A stretch of DNA of 64,000 nt from Celeribacter ethanolicus. Lineage in GTDB: Bacteria > Pseudomonadota > Alphaproteobacteria > Rhodobacterales > Rhodobacteraceae. The stretch is taken from NCBI RefSeq assembly GCF_001550095.1, contig NZ_LRUC01000010.1, positions 1 through 64,000 of the forward strand, in the 5' to 3' direction. Of this stretch, positions 18,951 to 27,884 are shown piece by piece. Both the position numbers and the translations under genes were made by a program. A model generated the notes under the pieces. The model was not told where the DNA came from. It worked only from the letters and a program-made list of their open reading frames with translations, and searched no databases. Positions within the stretch are counted from its first letter, which is position 1, and the number at the start of each line of letters is the position of its first letter.

Positions 18951-19640
18951 TTATTCCTCGTATTCGCCGTGCGCCACGCGCTCGACTTCGTCTTCGGCCT
19001 CGTGGGACACGATAAGGCTGGATTGTTTGCCCGCCAGAATGCGGATCGTGGCCTGCACCACGCGCAAAAGCATCAGCGCCGCCGAGAAGGGGATGATGAC
19101 ATAGGGGACCACGCGCGGCAGCTTGTCATAGCTGTCGCCATAGTTGATCGCATCTTCGAGCCAGCGGAAGATGCCGAGCATGGGCACCTGATCGGTGATG
19201 TAAAACGCCCGGTCGCGCACGTTCTCGGTGAAGCCCAGCGGGAACCAGCGGCCTTCGGTCGGCTGCAACGCGGCAAAGGGGGCCCAGTAATCCCAGGCGC
19301 CTTTCATCAAGAGCATCGCATAGGCGAGACAGGCCAGCGCCGAAAGCACCGCCATGAGCCGCTGCCCCCGCGTTGGCAGCACGTTGATCAACGCGTCGAC
19401 GCCCAGATGCGAGGTCTTCTTGAACCCGTAGGAAATTCCCAGAAGCACGAGCCAGGCGAAGAGGATCAGCACCACTTCGAGGCCCCAGATCAGGGAATGG
19501 TTGAACACGTAGCGCAGCACCACGTTGACGAAGGTGATGAGCGTCATCACGCCAAGGATCGCCGCGATGACGTTTTCCTCGAGCCCGTCGAAGAACTTCG
19601 CCACCGCCGATTTCGGCAGGTTGTCCTGATATTGTGTCAT
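18951..19640 (-). CDS. dctQ: TRAP transporter small permease (DctQ family)
   Basis: The small membrane subunit that docks the large permease. The 229-residue product has four hydrophobic helices; the central part LIWGLEVVLILFAWLVLLG is characteristic of the family (E-x-x-R-like loop after helix 2 and the W-x-V-LG-x-x-Y pattern). It is longer than typical DctQ proteins (about 170) because of a 50-residue loop between helices 3 and 4. I chose the ATG at 19640; another in-frame ATG at 19712 would add a polar 24-residue lead. The gap to the binding-protein gene is 115 bases. Confidence 0.88.
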   Translation of the reverse strand: MTQYQDNLPKSAVAKFFDGLEENVIAAILGVMTLITFVNVVLRYVFNHSLIWGLEVVLILFAWLVLLGISYGFKKTSHLGVDALINVLPTRGQRLMAVLSALACLAYAMLLMKGAWDYWAPFAALQPTEGRWFPLGFTENVRDRAFYITDQVPMLGIFRWLEDAINYGDSYDKLPRVVPYVIIPFSAALMLLRVVQATIRILAGKQSSLIVSHEAEDEVERVAHGEYEE

Positions 19641-19755
19641 GGAGATTGACCCCTGTTGTCCCTCTGTCGGGTCCGGGGGACCCGTGGCATCCGGCATTGC
19701 GGATGCAGGCAAGGCCCCATCGTCATCGACGGGACCCTGCCATGATGATCAGCGC

Positions 19756-20763
19756 TCAGTGTTTGGCGTTGATTTCCTGCGCCAGCGCGATGTTGTCGGC
19801 GCCCACGTCATCGGTGAATTTCTCCCAGACGGGTTTCATCGCATCGACCCAGTCCTGACGCTGCTCCGGCGTCAGTTCGCGGATCACGCCACCGGCATCG
19901 AGAAGCGCCTGACGGTTGTCGGCGTCGACCTCGTTGATCGCGGCGTTGCGCTCGACGGTCACCTCGTGGAGGATGGTCGCAAGCTGGTCGCGGATGTCGG
20001 CGTCAAGCCCTTCCCACCAGTCGACGGAGGTCACAACCATGTAGTCCAGCAGACCGTGGTTGGTCTCGGTCACCCCGTCCTGCACTTCGAAGAACTTCTG
20101 GCCGTAGGTGTTGGACCAGGTGTTTTCCTGCCCGTCCACGACACCGGTTTGCAGCGCGCCGTAGACCTCGGAGAAGGCCATCGGCTGCGGGCTGGCGTCC
20201 AGCGCGTCCATCTGGGCGACGAGCACGTCGGAGGGCATCACGCGGAACTTGAGACCGGCGGCATCCATCGGTTCCAGAAGCGGTTTGTTGGCGGAGAATT
20301 GCTTCATGCCGTTGTGCCAGAACTCGAGGCCCAGAAGGCCGCGGCGCACCATCGATTCCTTCATCGCCTGACCGGCGTCGGAATTCTGGAATTCCTCGAC
20401 AGCATCCATGTTCTTGAACATGAACGGCAGGTCGAAGATGCGGAACTGCTTGGTGAAGGTCTCGAATTTCGACAGCGACGGCGCGGCCATCTGAACGTCG
20501 CCCTGAAGCATCGCCTCGAGCACCTGGTCATCGTTGTAGAGCGTGGAGTTCGGATAGACCTCGACACAGGCCTTGCCGTCCATCTCGGCATTCACGCGAT
20601 CGGCAAAAAGCTGGGCCGCGATGCCTTTCGGGTGCTTGTCGGTGTTGGTGACGTGGCTGAACTTGATCACCATCTCGCCGTCGTCGCAGCCCGCGGAGGC
20701 GAAAGCGGTGGTGGCGGTCACGGAAAGTGCCAGGGCGGTGGCGGCGGTAGCCAGGAATTTCAT
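19756..20763 (-). CDS. dctP: TRAP substrate-binding protein (DctP family), paralogue 1
   Basis: The periplasmic solute receptor of the TRAP transporter. It has 335 residues with a cleavable signal peptide ending near residue 23 (TAFASA). The binding fold shows FSHVTNTDKHPKG, MLQGDVQMAAPSLSKF, FDLPFMF and the ligand-carboxylate arginine in LKFRV (about residue 172). The overall pattern fits the C4-dicarboxylate group. It is very similar to the neighbouring paralogue at 21065-22066, including long identical stretches, so the pair arose by tandem duplication. It begins the dctPQM operon; tandem DctD-like dyads lie 200-250 bases upstream. Confidence 0.93.
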   Translation of the reverse strand: MKFLATAATALALSVTATTAFASAGCDDGEMVIKFSHVTNTDKHPKGIAAQLFADRVNAEMDGKACVEVYPNSTLYNDDQVLEAMLQGDVQMAAPSLSKFETFTKQFRIFDLPFMFKNMDAVEEFQNSDAGQAMKESMVRRGLLGLEFWHNGMKQFSANKPLLEPMDAAGLKFRVMPSDVLVAQMDALDASPQPMAFSEVYGALQTGVVDGQENTWSNTYGQKFFEVQDGVTETNHGLLDYMVVTSVDWWEGLDADIRDQLATILHEVTVERNAAINEVDADNRQALLDAGGVIRELTPEQRQDWVDAMKPVWEKFTDDVGADNIALAQEINAKH

Positions 20764-20898
20764 GTCTGTCCTCCCATCATGAAATCATATGTCGGTGGGG
20801 TGATCGGGCGGATTTCACCCGCTTCACTCTGCGACAGAGGAAACAAACCCGCCTGCGATCCGACAAGTATTCCTGTGAGATAGATGAAACTTTCTTGA

Positions 20899-20912
20899 AA
20901 ACCATTTGGTTT
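20899..20912. promoter_or_regulatory. Dyad in the dctPQM promoter region
   Basis: AAACCA and TGGTTT form a 6-bp inverted repeat with a 2-nt centre, about 140 bases upstream of the dctP start. It could be a second operator of the operon. No regulator is assignable. Confidence 0.35.
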
Positions 20913-20964
20913 CAGATTGTTACATGAAGGCAAAGACGCATAGCAGGCATGCATCTCACGCAAG

Positions 20965-21015
20965 TGTGCGATTTTCCGCACGCAAGAAAATTGCGTATGT
21001 GTGGAAAATCGCACA
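20965..21015. promoter_or_regulatory. Tandem DctD-like upstream activator sites
   Basis: Two dyads of the form TGTGyG-N6-CGCACr occur at 20965-20982 and 20998-21015. Their centres are 33 bp apart, about three helical turns. The outer halves also form a perfect 12-bp inverted repeat (GTGCGATTTTCC and GGAAAATCGCAC) and the middle contains CGCAA-N5-TTGCG. Tandem sites upstream of a dicarboxylate transport gene are the classic layout for DctD. No GG-N10-GC sigma54 promoter could be found between here and dctP. Confidence 0.6.
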
Positions 21016-21064
21016 GTTCGACTCACGGCGCCTCTCGCGGCCCGGATCGCGCCGCGCAGCCTGT

Positions 21065-22066
21065 TCAATGCCGAGCGTTGATCTCCTGCGCCGCAGCGAT
21101 ATTCTCCGCCCCGACTTCGTCCTCGAACAGGCTCCAGACCGGTTTCATCGCTTCGACCCAGGCCCCGCGCTGTTCATCCGTCAGTTCGCGCACCACGCCA
21201 CCGGCGTCGAGGATGCCCTGTTTCGCCTCCATGTTGACCCGCTCGGACTCGCCGTTGCGCGCCTGGGTCACCTCATGCAGGATCGTCGCGAATTGCGTGC
21301 GCACATCGTCCGGCAGGCTGTCCCACCAATCGACCGAGGTCACCACCATATAGTCCAGAAGAAGGTGATTGGTCTCTGTCACCCCGTCCTGAACCTCGAA
21401 GAATTTCTGGCCGTAGATGTTGGAATAGGTGTTCTGCTGGCCGTCCACCACGCCGGTCTGCAACGCGCCGTACACTTCGGGAAAAGCCATCGGCTGTGGG
21501 TTGGCTTTCAGCGCTTTCATCTGTTCGATGATCACCTCGGCGGGCTGCACCCGCATCTTCAGCCCTTCGAGATCGGAGGGCCAGAGAACCGGCCGGTCCG
21601 CCGTGATCTGTTTCAGCCCGTTGTGCCAGAACTCAAGCCCCAAAAGCCCGCGCCGCACCATGCCTTCTTTCATCGCCTGCCCGGTCTCCGAGCTCTGGAA
21701 CTCGTCCACCGCGGCGATGTTCTTGAACATGAAGGGCAGATCGAAGATGCGGAACTGTTTCGTGAACGTCTCGAATTTCGACAGACTGGGCGCGGCCAGT
21801 TGCACATCGCCCTGCAACATCGCCTCAAGCACCTGATCGTCATTGTAGAGCGTGGCGTTCGGATAGATCTCCATACAGGCCTTGCCGTCCATTTCCGTGT
21901 TTACCCGATCCATCAACAGATTGGCCGCAATGCCTTTCGGATGCTTGTCGGTATTGACGATATGGCTAAACTTGATGACGATCTCGCCCGGATCGCAGGC
22001 CGCCACGGCCATGCCAGCAGACGAAACGAAGACGCCGGTCGCCAGCGCGCAAGTCAGAAATTTCAT
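21065..22066 (-). CDS. TRAP substrate-binding protein (DctP family), paralogue 2
   Basis: A second periplasmic binding protein of 333 residues, with a signal peptide ending near residue 22 (GMAVAA) and the same family blocks as paralogue 1: FSHIVNTDKHPKG, MLQGDVQLAAPSLSKF, FDLPFMF and the arginine in LKMRV. Much of the middle and C-terminal part is identical to paralogue 1; differences cluster around residues 150-190, which line the binding pocket in this fold, so the ligand may differ. It has its own 123-bp promoter region and no permease genes of its own, so it probably feeds the same DctQM permease. Confidence 0.92.
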   Translation of the reverse strand: MKFLTCALATGVFVSSAGMAVAACDPGEIVIKFSHIVNTDKHPKGIAANLLMDRVNTEMDGKACMEIYPNATLYNDDQVLEAMLQGDVQLAAPSLSKFETFTKQFRIFDLPFMFKNIAAVDEFQSSETGQAMKEGMVRRGLLGLEFWHNGLKQITADRPVLWPSDLEGLKMRVQPAEVIIEQMKALKANPQPMAFPEVYGALQTGVVDGQQNTYSNIYGQKFFEVQDGVTETNHLLLDYMVVTSVDWWDSLPDDVRTQFATILHEVTQARNGESERVNMEAKQGILDAGGVVRELTDEQRGAWVEAMKPVWSLFEDEVGAENIAAAQEINARH

Positions 22067-22103
22067 GATGTACCTCCCAAGGTTCCCCGGACCACTCCCT
22101 CCC

Positions 22104-22151
22104 GGGTTACGCTCAGAAGACAGGTGGACGTAGCGTCAAGCAATGTAACCC
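22104..22151. promoter_or_regulatory. Separated inverted repeat upstream of the second dctP
   Basis: GGGTTAC (22104-22110) and GTAACCC (22145-22151) are perfect inverted repeats 34 bases apart in the 123-bp region between dctD and the second dctP. They could be half-sites of a looping regulator or chance. No DctD-like TGTGCG dyad is present here. Confidence 0.3.
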
Positions 22152-22189
22152 AAGGTATCGGGTCATGCTTTTGCAGAACGCAAAGGACG

Positions 22190-23425
22190 TCAGGCGCGAT
22201 ACTCCTCCGCCCTCACCCCATGCCGCGTCAGCTTGTCGTAGAAGGTCTTGCGCGGCAGTTTGAGACCCTTGGCCGCCTCCGTCGCATTGCCCTTGTGACG
22301 TTGCAGCGACGCGATCAACAGAGACCGCTCGACCTGCGCCAGTTGCTCCGCAAGCCCCAGCTCCTCCTGCGCCTCCCCCTCCGTCAGCCCCATGGCGAAC
22401 CGCATCGCCGCGTTCATCAGGGAGCGCGCATTGCCCGGCCAGTCCTGCGCCATCAGGCGGGAGATGACATCGGGCGTAATTTCCGGCACCGGCAGGTCGC
22501 TCTGTTCGCAGGCGATGTTGACGTAATGCCGGAACAGCACCGGAATGTCCTCGCGCCGCTCGCGCAGCGGCGGAATGCGGATCACCGCCGCCTCCAGCCG
22601 GTAAAACAGATCGGGCGAAAACCGCCCCGCGCCCGCCTCAGCCGAGAGATCGGCATAGGTCCCGGCGATGAGACGCGGCCGATCGTGGGTTTCCAAAAGC
22701 TCCAGCAGCGCGAATTGCGCCGGGCTGGTGAGCTGTACGATCTCGTCGAGGAACACCGATCCGCCCTCCGCCTGAGCAAAAGCCTGCACCAGCGTATCGG
22801 GCGTCATCGCCGAGGCGGAGAATTTCAGGAAAGGTGCCATCGAACCCGCCGACAAAAGATGCACCACCTCGGCCATCTTCGCCGTCCCCACCCCCGGCTC
22901 GCCGGTCACCAGAACGTCGGAGGCCGAACGCGCCACGGTTCGCGCCGCATCCCGCATCTTTACCGACATCTCGGAGGTACCCCGGAGCAGGCGCGCAGCG
23001 GCATCGCCCTGCTCCACCTGCCGCTTGAGGCGACGGTTCTCCAACACAAGCGCGCGGGTTTTCAACGCCTTCTCGACCACCGCGATCAGGTCCTTGGGCG
23101 CGCAGGGTTTTTCCAGAAAATCGAACGCGCCCGAGGAAATCCCCCGCACCGCCATCGGCACGTCGCCCTCTCCGGTCAGCAGGATCACCGGCAGTTCCGG
23201 GTCCACCTTCTGGGCGAAGTCCAAAAGCGCAAAGCCATCCTTGCCGGGCATGCGGATGTCGGACACCACCACACCGGGAAACTCGCGCGAAATGTGATCT
23301 TTGGCCTCGATGTAACTGCCCGCCAGCGTCGGCACCAGATCGGCCAGTTCCAGCGTCTGCCCCAAGGCCTCACGCACCGAGGCGTCGTCATCGACCAGAA
23401 GTACGCGTTCAATATGTGCCATCAT
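22190..23425 (-). CDS. dctD: DctD-like response regulator lacking the GAFTGA segment
   Basis: A 411-residue two-component response regulator. Residues 5-122 are a receiver domain with phosphoacceptor D56 and conserved T84 and K106. Residues about 145-330 are a reduced AAA+ domain: the Walker A region reads GEPGVGTAK (175-183) with the key lysine displaced, Walker B is kept (GGSVFLDEI, 221-229), and the roughly 20 residues between them that should carry ELFGHE and GAFTGA are missing. A Fis-type helix-turn-helix ends the protein. Without GAFTGA it should not remodel sigma54 polymerase. AGGAGG precedes two adjacent ATGs; I chose 23425. It overlaps dctB by 17 bases. Confidence 0.88.
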   Translation of the reverse strand: MMAHIERVLLVDDDASVREALGQTLELADLVPTLAGSYIEAKDHISREFPGVVVSDIRMPGKDGFALLDFAQKVDPELPVILLTGEGDVPMAVRGISSGAFDFLEKPCAPKDLIAVVEKALKTRALVLENRRLKRQVEQGDAAARLLRGTSEMSVKMRDAARTVARSASDVLVTGEPGVGTAKMAEVVHLLSAGSMAPFLKFSASAMTPDTLVQAFAQAEGGSVFLDEIVQLTSPAQFALLELLETHDRPRLIAGTYADLSAEAGAGRFSPDLFYRLEAAVIRIPPLRERREDIPVLFRHYVNIACEQSDLPVPEITPDVISRLMAQDWPGNARSLMNAAMRFAMGLTEGEAQEELGLAEQLAQVERSLLIASLQRHKGNATEAAKGLKLPRKTFYDKLTRHGVRAEEYRA

Positions 23426-25235
23426 GGACCTCCTGCCCGCCCATAGTTCCGCTGACATCGGCGGGCTGCAATTCGATGGTGAACACCGCCCCGCCCTCGG
23501 GGCGGTTCTCGCCGCGGATGCGCCCTCCGAAGCTCTGCACCAGCCCGTAGGAGATCGACAGACCAAGCCCCATGCCCTGCGCCGCGCCCACCTCTTTCGT
23601 GGTATAGAACGGGTCGAAGATCTTTTCCGGCTCGGCAATCCCCGGCCCGCTGTCCGCCACCGTGAGGCGCGTCGGATCGCCACCCGTCTCGCCCTCAACA
23701 GCCCCCGGGACCAGACGGATCGTGATGTGCTTGTCTTCCACATCCATCATCGCGTCGACCGCGTTCGACAGAAGGTTCATCACCACCTGCTGAAGGCGCA
23801 CCTCGCCGCCCCGCACCCAGACCTGCGCCACCGGCGTCCAGTCAAGCGTCACGCCCGCCCGCGAAATCTTGCCCTGCGTCATCTCCAGCGCCGCCTCGAT
23901 CACACCGGTCAGTTCGACATTGGTCGCGGTCTCCGGTTCCTGGCGGGCAAAGGCACGCAGGTTCTTGATGATCCGTCCCATCCGGCGCGCCAGTTCGGAA
24001 ATGCGCCCGAGATTGTCGGCGGCCTTTTCCGGCCTGTCGCGTTCGAGAAAAGCCTGGGCATTCTCGGCAAAGGACCGGATCGCCATCAACGGCTGATTGA
24101 GCTCATGGCTGATCCCCGCCGACATCTCGCCCAGCGCCGAGAGTTTCCCCGCCTGCACCAGATCGGCCTGCGCACGCTTGAGCCGGGCCTCTGCCTCGTG
24201 ACGTTCATGCACCTCGTGCTGCAACTCCCGGTTGGCGATCTCAAGTGCCTCGGTCCGCGCCGCCACCCGTGCCTCAAGCCGGGCATTGGCCTCCGCAAGC
24301 GTCCGCCGTCGTTCCATGGTGAAGAACAGAAAAGCCGCGAAGACCAAGGCCAGAGCGGCGGCCAGCCCCGCCTGCAACCCCGCCTGCGCGATGACCGGGT
24401 GCAGATCCAGCAAAAGCTCCGCAGTCAGCCCGACGACCGGCAGAGGTTTCGTCAGATGCAGCGCCGGTGACGGGATGTAGGGGCCCATGTCATGGGTCCA
24501 GATGTCGTGCCCTGCCAGAAGATGCGTCCCCCGCACCGGCAAAGCCCCGCCCAGGCCGCCCCTGAGGATCAACTCGGAGCGATTGGCCACGAAGATCACA
24601 CCATAGTCATCGGTGAAATAGATTGCCGACGGCTCCGACGGCCAGCCCCATTCCAGTAATCCGATGTCGACGGACACCAGAACGGCGGCCACCGGCGGCC
24701 CCTCGGGCGAGAACACCGGGGCTGCGAACATGTAGCGGCGGCGTGCTTCCGGATCTACGAAATGCGCGATGCCCAGCGCTCCGTCCAGCGCCCGCGTCAG
24801 CGCTGCCTGCGCGCCTTTCGGCAAGTGGCTTTCGCCTGCGCTCGCCAGCACCTCTCCCGTGGTCGAGACCACCATCATCGACGACGCCCCGGTCTTGTCC
24901 ACCACCCCCTGCAACAGGGCATCGGCGTCAAGCGCCCCGCCATCGGCAGGCGCCGTAACCCGCGCCGTCACCGTCGGGTGATCGGACAAGAACACCGCCA
25001 GCTCGCGATAGCGTTGCAGCCCGGTGGTCAGACGATCTGCGGAAAGCGTCAGATCCGACGTGCCCCGCGCCGCCGCCTGATCGAGGGCGGCGCGAAAGGA
25101 AAACCCGAACACACCCAACCCGAAGATCGCCACGACAATCAGCCCGGCAAGAGCCGTAAACACCCGGCGGCGGGCGGCATGGCGCTCGGCCTCCGCAGAG
25201 GGCGCGCCGGCATGAGGCATTTCCTGTGACGTCAT
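23409..25235 (-). CDS. dctB: DctB-like sensor histidine kinase
   Basis: A 608-residue membrane sensor kinase. Two membrane helices (about residues 25-47 and 305-325) enclose a 260-residue periplasmic PDC/Cache-like sensor domain containing YFTDDYGVIFV and the block before LSLLDLHP-like sequence, as in C4-dicarboxylate sensors. A coiled coil follows, then the HisKA domain with the phospho-acceptor histidine in GISHELNQPL (about residue 385) and a HATPase domain with NLLSNAVDAM, DSGPGI and GLGLSISYGLV. It is co-transcribed with dctD and should report external dicarboxylates to it. The ribosome binding site is weak at the chosen ATG, and 60 bases separate it from the divergent P450 gene. Confidence 0.9.
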   Translation of the reverse strand: MTSQEMPHAGAPSAEAERHAARRRVFTALAGLIVVAIFGLGVFGFSFRAALDQAAARGTSDLTLSADRLTTGLQRYRELAVFLSDHPTVTARVTAPADGGALDADALLQGVVDKTGASSMMVVSTTGEVLASAGESHLPKGAQAALTRALDGALGIAHFVDPEARRRYMFAAPVFSPEGPPVAAVLVSVDIGLLEWGWPSEPSAIYFTDDYGVIFVANRSELILRGGLGGALPVRGTHLLAGHDIWTHDMGPYIPSPALHLTKPLPVVGLTAELLLDLHPVIAQAGLQAGLAAALALVFAAFLFFTMERRRTLAEANARLEARVAARTEALEIANRELQHEVHERHEAEARLKRAQADLVQAGKLSALGEMSAGISHELNQPLMAIRSFAENAQAFLERDRPEKAADNLGRISELARRMGRIIKNLRAFARQEPETATNVELTGVIEAALEMTQGKISRAGVTLDWTPVAQVWVRGGEVRLQQVVMNLLSNAVDAMMDVEDKHITIRLVPGAVEGETGGDPTRLTVADSGPGIAEPEKIFDPFYTTKEVGAAQGMGLGLSISYGLVQSFGGRIRGENRPEGGAVFTIELQPADVSGTMGGQEVHDGTY

Positions 25236-25295
25236 GTCCGGGACTCTAGAAACTCCCGCTTGCAAAGGGAAGCGCTTGCGATCACCTTCCCGGCC

Positions 25296-26477
25296 ATGAA
25301 ACGCTTCGCCCTCTCCCCCTCCGACCCCGATTTCGTCCAAAACCCCTACCCGTTCTACGACCGTCTGCGCGCGGGCGGCAAGATGGTGTTCTGGGAGGAC
25401 CTGAACCTGCCCGTGGTGGCGGGCTATGACGGGGTGTCGATGGCCTTGCGCGACAACCGCTTTGGCCGGGAGGCCCCCGAGGGCTTCGAACCCGACATCC
25501 CCGCCCATCTGCGCGCCTTTTACGACATCGAGGATCACTCGATGCTGGAACTCGAAGGCGAGCGGCACACAAGGCTGCGCTCGCTGGTGCTCCGCGCTTT
25601 CACCTCGCGGCGGATCAAGGCGCTGATCCCGGACCTCGAAGAGATCACCAACGATCTCATCGACCGCTTTCCCGATGAGGAATTCGATCTCATGCCCGCC
25701 TTTGCGAAAATGGTGCCGGTGCGGATCATCTGCCGCCTGCTGGGCGTGCCCGAAGAAATGTCGGACCAGCTCCTGACATGGTCCAACGCCATGGTCGCGG
25801 TCTACACGCCCAATCGGACCCGAGAGATCGAAGACGCCGCCGCCAGAGCCGCCACCGAGTTTTCCGACTTCATGCGCTCCTACGTCGAGGAGCGGCGTTC
25901 CAAACCCGCCGATGATCTGATCACCTCACTGATCGCCGCCGAACAGGATGGCGAAAAACTGACCACCGATGAGCTGATCACCACCTGCATTCTCCTGCTG
26001 AACGCCGGTCACGAAGCCACCGTCCACAGCCTCGGCATCGCGGTGAAAACCCTTCTGGAACAGAACACGCCGCGCGAATTCCTCTCGGATGACAAGATCG
26101 ACGGCACCATCGAAGAGCTCCTGCGCTTCGATCCGCCACTGCACCTGTTTCAACGCTGGGTCTATGAGGACACCAGTTTCCTAGGCCAACCGCTCAAACG
26201 CGGCGACAAGATCGGGCTTCTGCTCGGTGCCGCCAACCGCGACGACGACACATGGGACGATCCCGACCGCTTCGATCCGACCCGCAAGGTGAAACAGAAC
26301 ACCTCCTTCGGCGCGGGCATCCATTTCTGCGTCGGCGCGCCTCTCGCCCGCTTGGAGATGCGCGTTGCCCTGCCGCTCCTGTTCGAGCGCTGCCCGAATA
26401 TCTACCTCACCGAACCACCGGTCTACGCCGACACATGGCATTTTCACGGCCTAGCACGTCTCAGGGTACGCACCTAG
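25296..26477 (+). CDS. Cytochrome P450
   Basis: A 393-residue soluble bacterial P450 haem monooxygenase. It shows the N-terminal [20 protein letters not shown], the I-helix oxygen-activation motif LLNAGHEAT (about residue 235), the ExxR of helix K in EELLRF, and the haem-ligand loop [10 protein letters not shown] with the cysteine near residue 341. The substrate is unknown and no ferredoxin or reductase partner is in the window. I chose the ATG at 25296, where family similarity begins; a TTG at 25260 is an in-frame alternative. It is divergent from dctB and is followed by an inverted-repeat element before trpC. Confidence 0.93.
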   Translation: MKRFALSPSDPDFVQNPYPFYDRLRAGGKMVFWEDLNLPVVAGYDGVSMALRDNRFGREAPEGFEPDIPAHLRAFYDIEDHSMLELEGERHTRLRSLVLRAFTSRRIKALIPDLEEITNDLIDRFPDEEFDLMPAFAKMVPVRIICRLLGVPEEMSDQLLTWSNAMVAVYTPNRTREIEDAAARAATEFSDFMRSYVEERRSKPADDLITSLIAAEQDGEKLTTDELITTCILLLNAGHEATVHSLGIAVKTLLEQNTPREFLSDDKIDGTIEELLRFDPPLHLFQRWVYEDTSFLGQPLKRGDKIGLLLGAANRDDDTWDDPDRFDPTRKVKQNTSFGAGIHFCVGAPLARLEMRVALPLLFERCPNIYLTEPPVYADTWHFHGLARLRVRT

Positions 26478-26479
26478 GC

Positions 26480-26534
26480 TTTCTGATGGCCCAAATACTC
26501 ATGGCGCAACAGTGAGTATTTACCCCATCAGAAA
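26480..26534. repeat. Inverted-repeat element between the P450 gene and trpC
   Basis: Two 22-base arms (26480-26501 and 26513-26534) pair except for three central bases, around an 11-nt loop. Each arm contains AAATACTCA/TGAGTATTT flanked by CTGATGG/CCATCAG. It is a member of the same dispersed element family found after trpD, so both ends of the TRAP/P450 block carry a copy. It begins 3 bases after the P450 stop codon and may serve as its terminator. Confidence 0.7.
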
Positions 26535-26595
26535 ACCCTCAAAGTGGCCCTTTGCCATCTTCCCTAAATCGCCCCTGCAAGGTATCTCTGCCCCC

Positions 26596-27396
26596 ATGTC
26601 CAACGTTCTCGATAAAATCAAAGCCTATAAGCTCGAAGAAGTGGCCGCGGCGAAGCAATCCGTGAGTCTGTCCGATCTTGAAGCCGAAGCCTCCGCCCAA
26701 AGCCCCACGCGCGGCTTTGCCAAGGCGCTGCAAACAGCCGCACAGACCGGCTACGGGTTGATTTCCGAGGTCAAGAAAGCCTCCCCGTCCAAGGGCCTCA
26801 TCCGCCCGGATTTCAATCCGCCTGCCATCGCCCGCGCCTATGAGGCCGGCGGCGCGACCTGTCTGTCGGTCCTGACCGATGCGCCATCGTTTCAGGGCGC
26901 GCCCGAGTTCCTGAAAGCCGCCCGCGCCGAGGTCTCCCTGCCGGTTCTGCGCAAGGATTTCCTCTATGACACCTATCAGGTGGCCGAGGCCCGCGCCTGG
27001 GGTGCCGATGCGATCCTGATCATCATGGCCTCCGTCGACGATGCGCTGGCCGCCGATCTGGAAGACGCCGCTTTCGGTTACGGCATGGACGTTCTGATCG
27101 AGGTGCATGACGCAGAGGAGCTGGACCGCGCGCTCAAGCTCAAATCCCCGCTTCTGGGCGTCAACAACCGCAACCTCAAGACTTTCGAGACCACGCTCGA
27201 CACCACGCGGGAGCTGTCGAAACTCGTCCCGGCGGATCGCACGCTGGTCTGCGAAAGCGGGCTGTTCACGCCTGCGGACCTCGCCGATATGGCGGGTTAC
27301 GGCGCGCGCTGTTTCCTCATCGGCGAAAGCCTGATGCGTCAGGACGATGTCGAGGCCGCGACCCGCGCGCTTCTCGCCAATCCGGTTCCGGCATAA
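26596..27396 (+). CDS. trpC: Indole-3-glycerol phosphate synthase
   Basis: TrpC closes the indole ring of indoleglycerol phosphate in tryptophan synthesis. The 266-residue (beta/alpha)8 protein contains [43 protein letters not shown] and CESGLF, which hold the catalytic Lys and Glu residues of the family. I chose the ATG at 26596, which matches the family's N-terminus, over one 84 bases upstream inside the repeat. Its TAA overlaps the moaC ATG by one base (TAATG), so trpC, moaC and moeA are coupled. Confidence 0.95.
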   Translation: MSNVLDKIKAYKLEEVAAAKQSVSLSDLEAEASAQSPTRGFAKALQTAAQTGYGLISEVKKASPSKGLIRPDFNPPAIARAYEAGGATCLSVLTDAPSFQGAPEFLKAARAEVSLPVLRKDFLYDTYQVAEARAWGADAILIIMASVDDALAADLEDAAFGYGMDVLIEVHDAEELDRALKLKSPLLGVNNRNLKTFETTLDTTRELSKLVPADRTLVCESGLFTPADLADMAGYGARCFLIGESLMRQDDVEAATRALLANPVPA

Positions 27397-27884
27397 TGGC
27401 GGAGCTGACGCATTTCGACGGGGAAGGCCACGCCCATATGGTCGATGTCTCCGGCAAGGCCGTGACCGACCGGCTGGCCACCGCCGAGTCCGCCATAAAA
27501 ATGACGCCCGAAACACTGGCGCTGGTGACCCAGGGCACGGCGAAAAAGGGCGACGTTCTTGGCGTGGCGCGGCTTGCGGGGATCATGGGGGCGAAACGCA
27601 CCTCCGATCTGATCCCGCTCTGCCATCCGCTGCCGATCACCAAGGTAACGCTCGATCTGGAGCCGGACGAAAGCTTGCCCGGCATCCGCATTCGCGCCAC
27701 CGTCAAGACCTCCGGCCAAACGGGTGTCGAGATGGAAGCGCTGACCGCCGCCACTGTCGCCGCGCTCACCGTCTATGACATGTTGAAGGCCGCCGAGAAG
27801 GGCATGGAGATCGTCCAGACCCGGCTTCTGCGCAAGGAAGGCGGCAAATCCGGGACTTATGAGATTTCTGGTGAGGCCAAGTAA
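27396..27884 (+). CDS. moaC: Cyclic pyranopterin monophosphate synthase
   Basis: MoaC makes cyclic pyranopterin monophosphate together with the radical SAM enzyme MoaA in molybdenum cofactor synthesis. The 162-residue protein has [38 protein letters not shown] (split here at the ends), LCHPLPI and [20 protein letters not shown], all family hallmarks. It starts inside the trpC stop codon and ends flush against the moeA start codon. Confidence 0.96.
   Translation: MAELTHFDGEGHAHMVDVSGKAVTDRLATAESAIKMTPETLALVTQGTAKKGDVLGVARLAGIMGAKRTSDLIPLCHPLPITKVTLDLEPDESLPGIRIRATVKTSGQTGVEMEALTAATVAALTVYDMLKAAEKGMEIVQTRLLRKEGGKSGTYEISGEAK

Noticed and set aside
20764-20964. Sigma54 (-24/-12) promoter for dctPQM
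   Set aside because: I looked for GG-N10-GC in the minus orientation between the dyads and the dctP start and found none with TGGC and TTGC character.
20906-23446. 846-codon plus-strand open frame
   Set aside because: It lies opposite the second dctP and dctD, crosses an intergenic region, and has the Arg/His-rich composition of an antisense frame.
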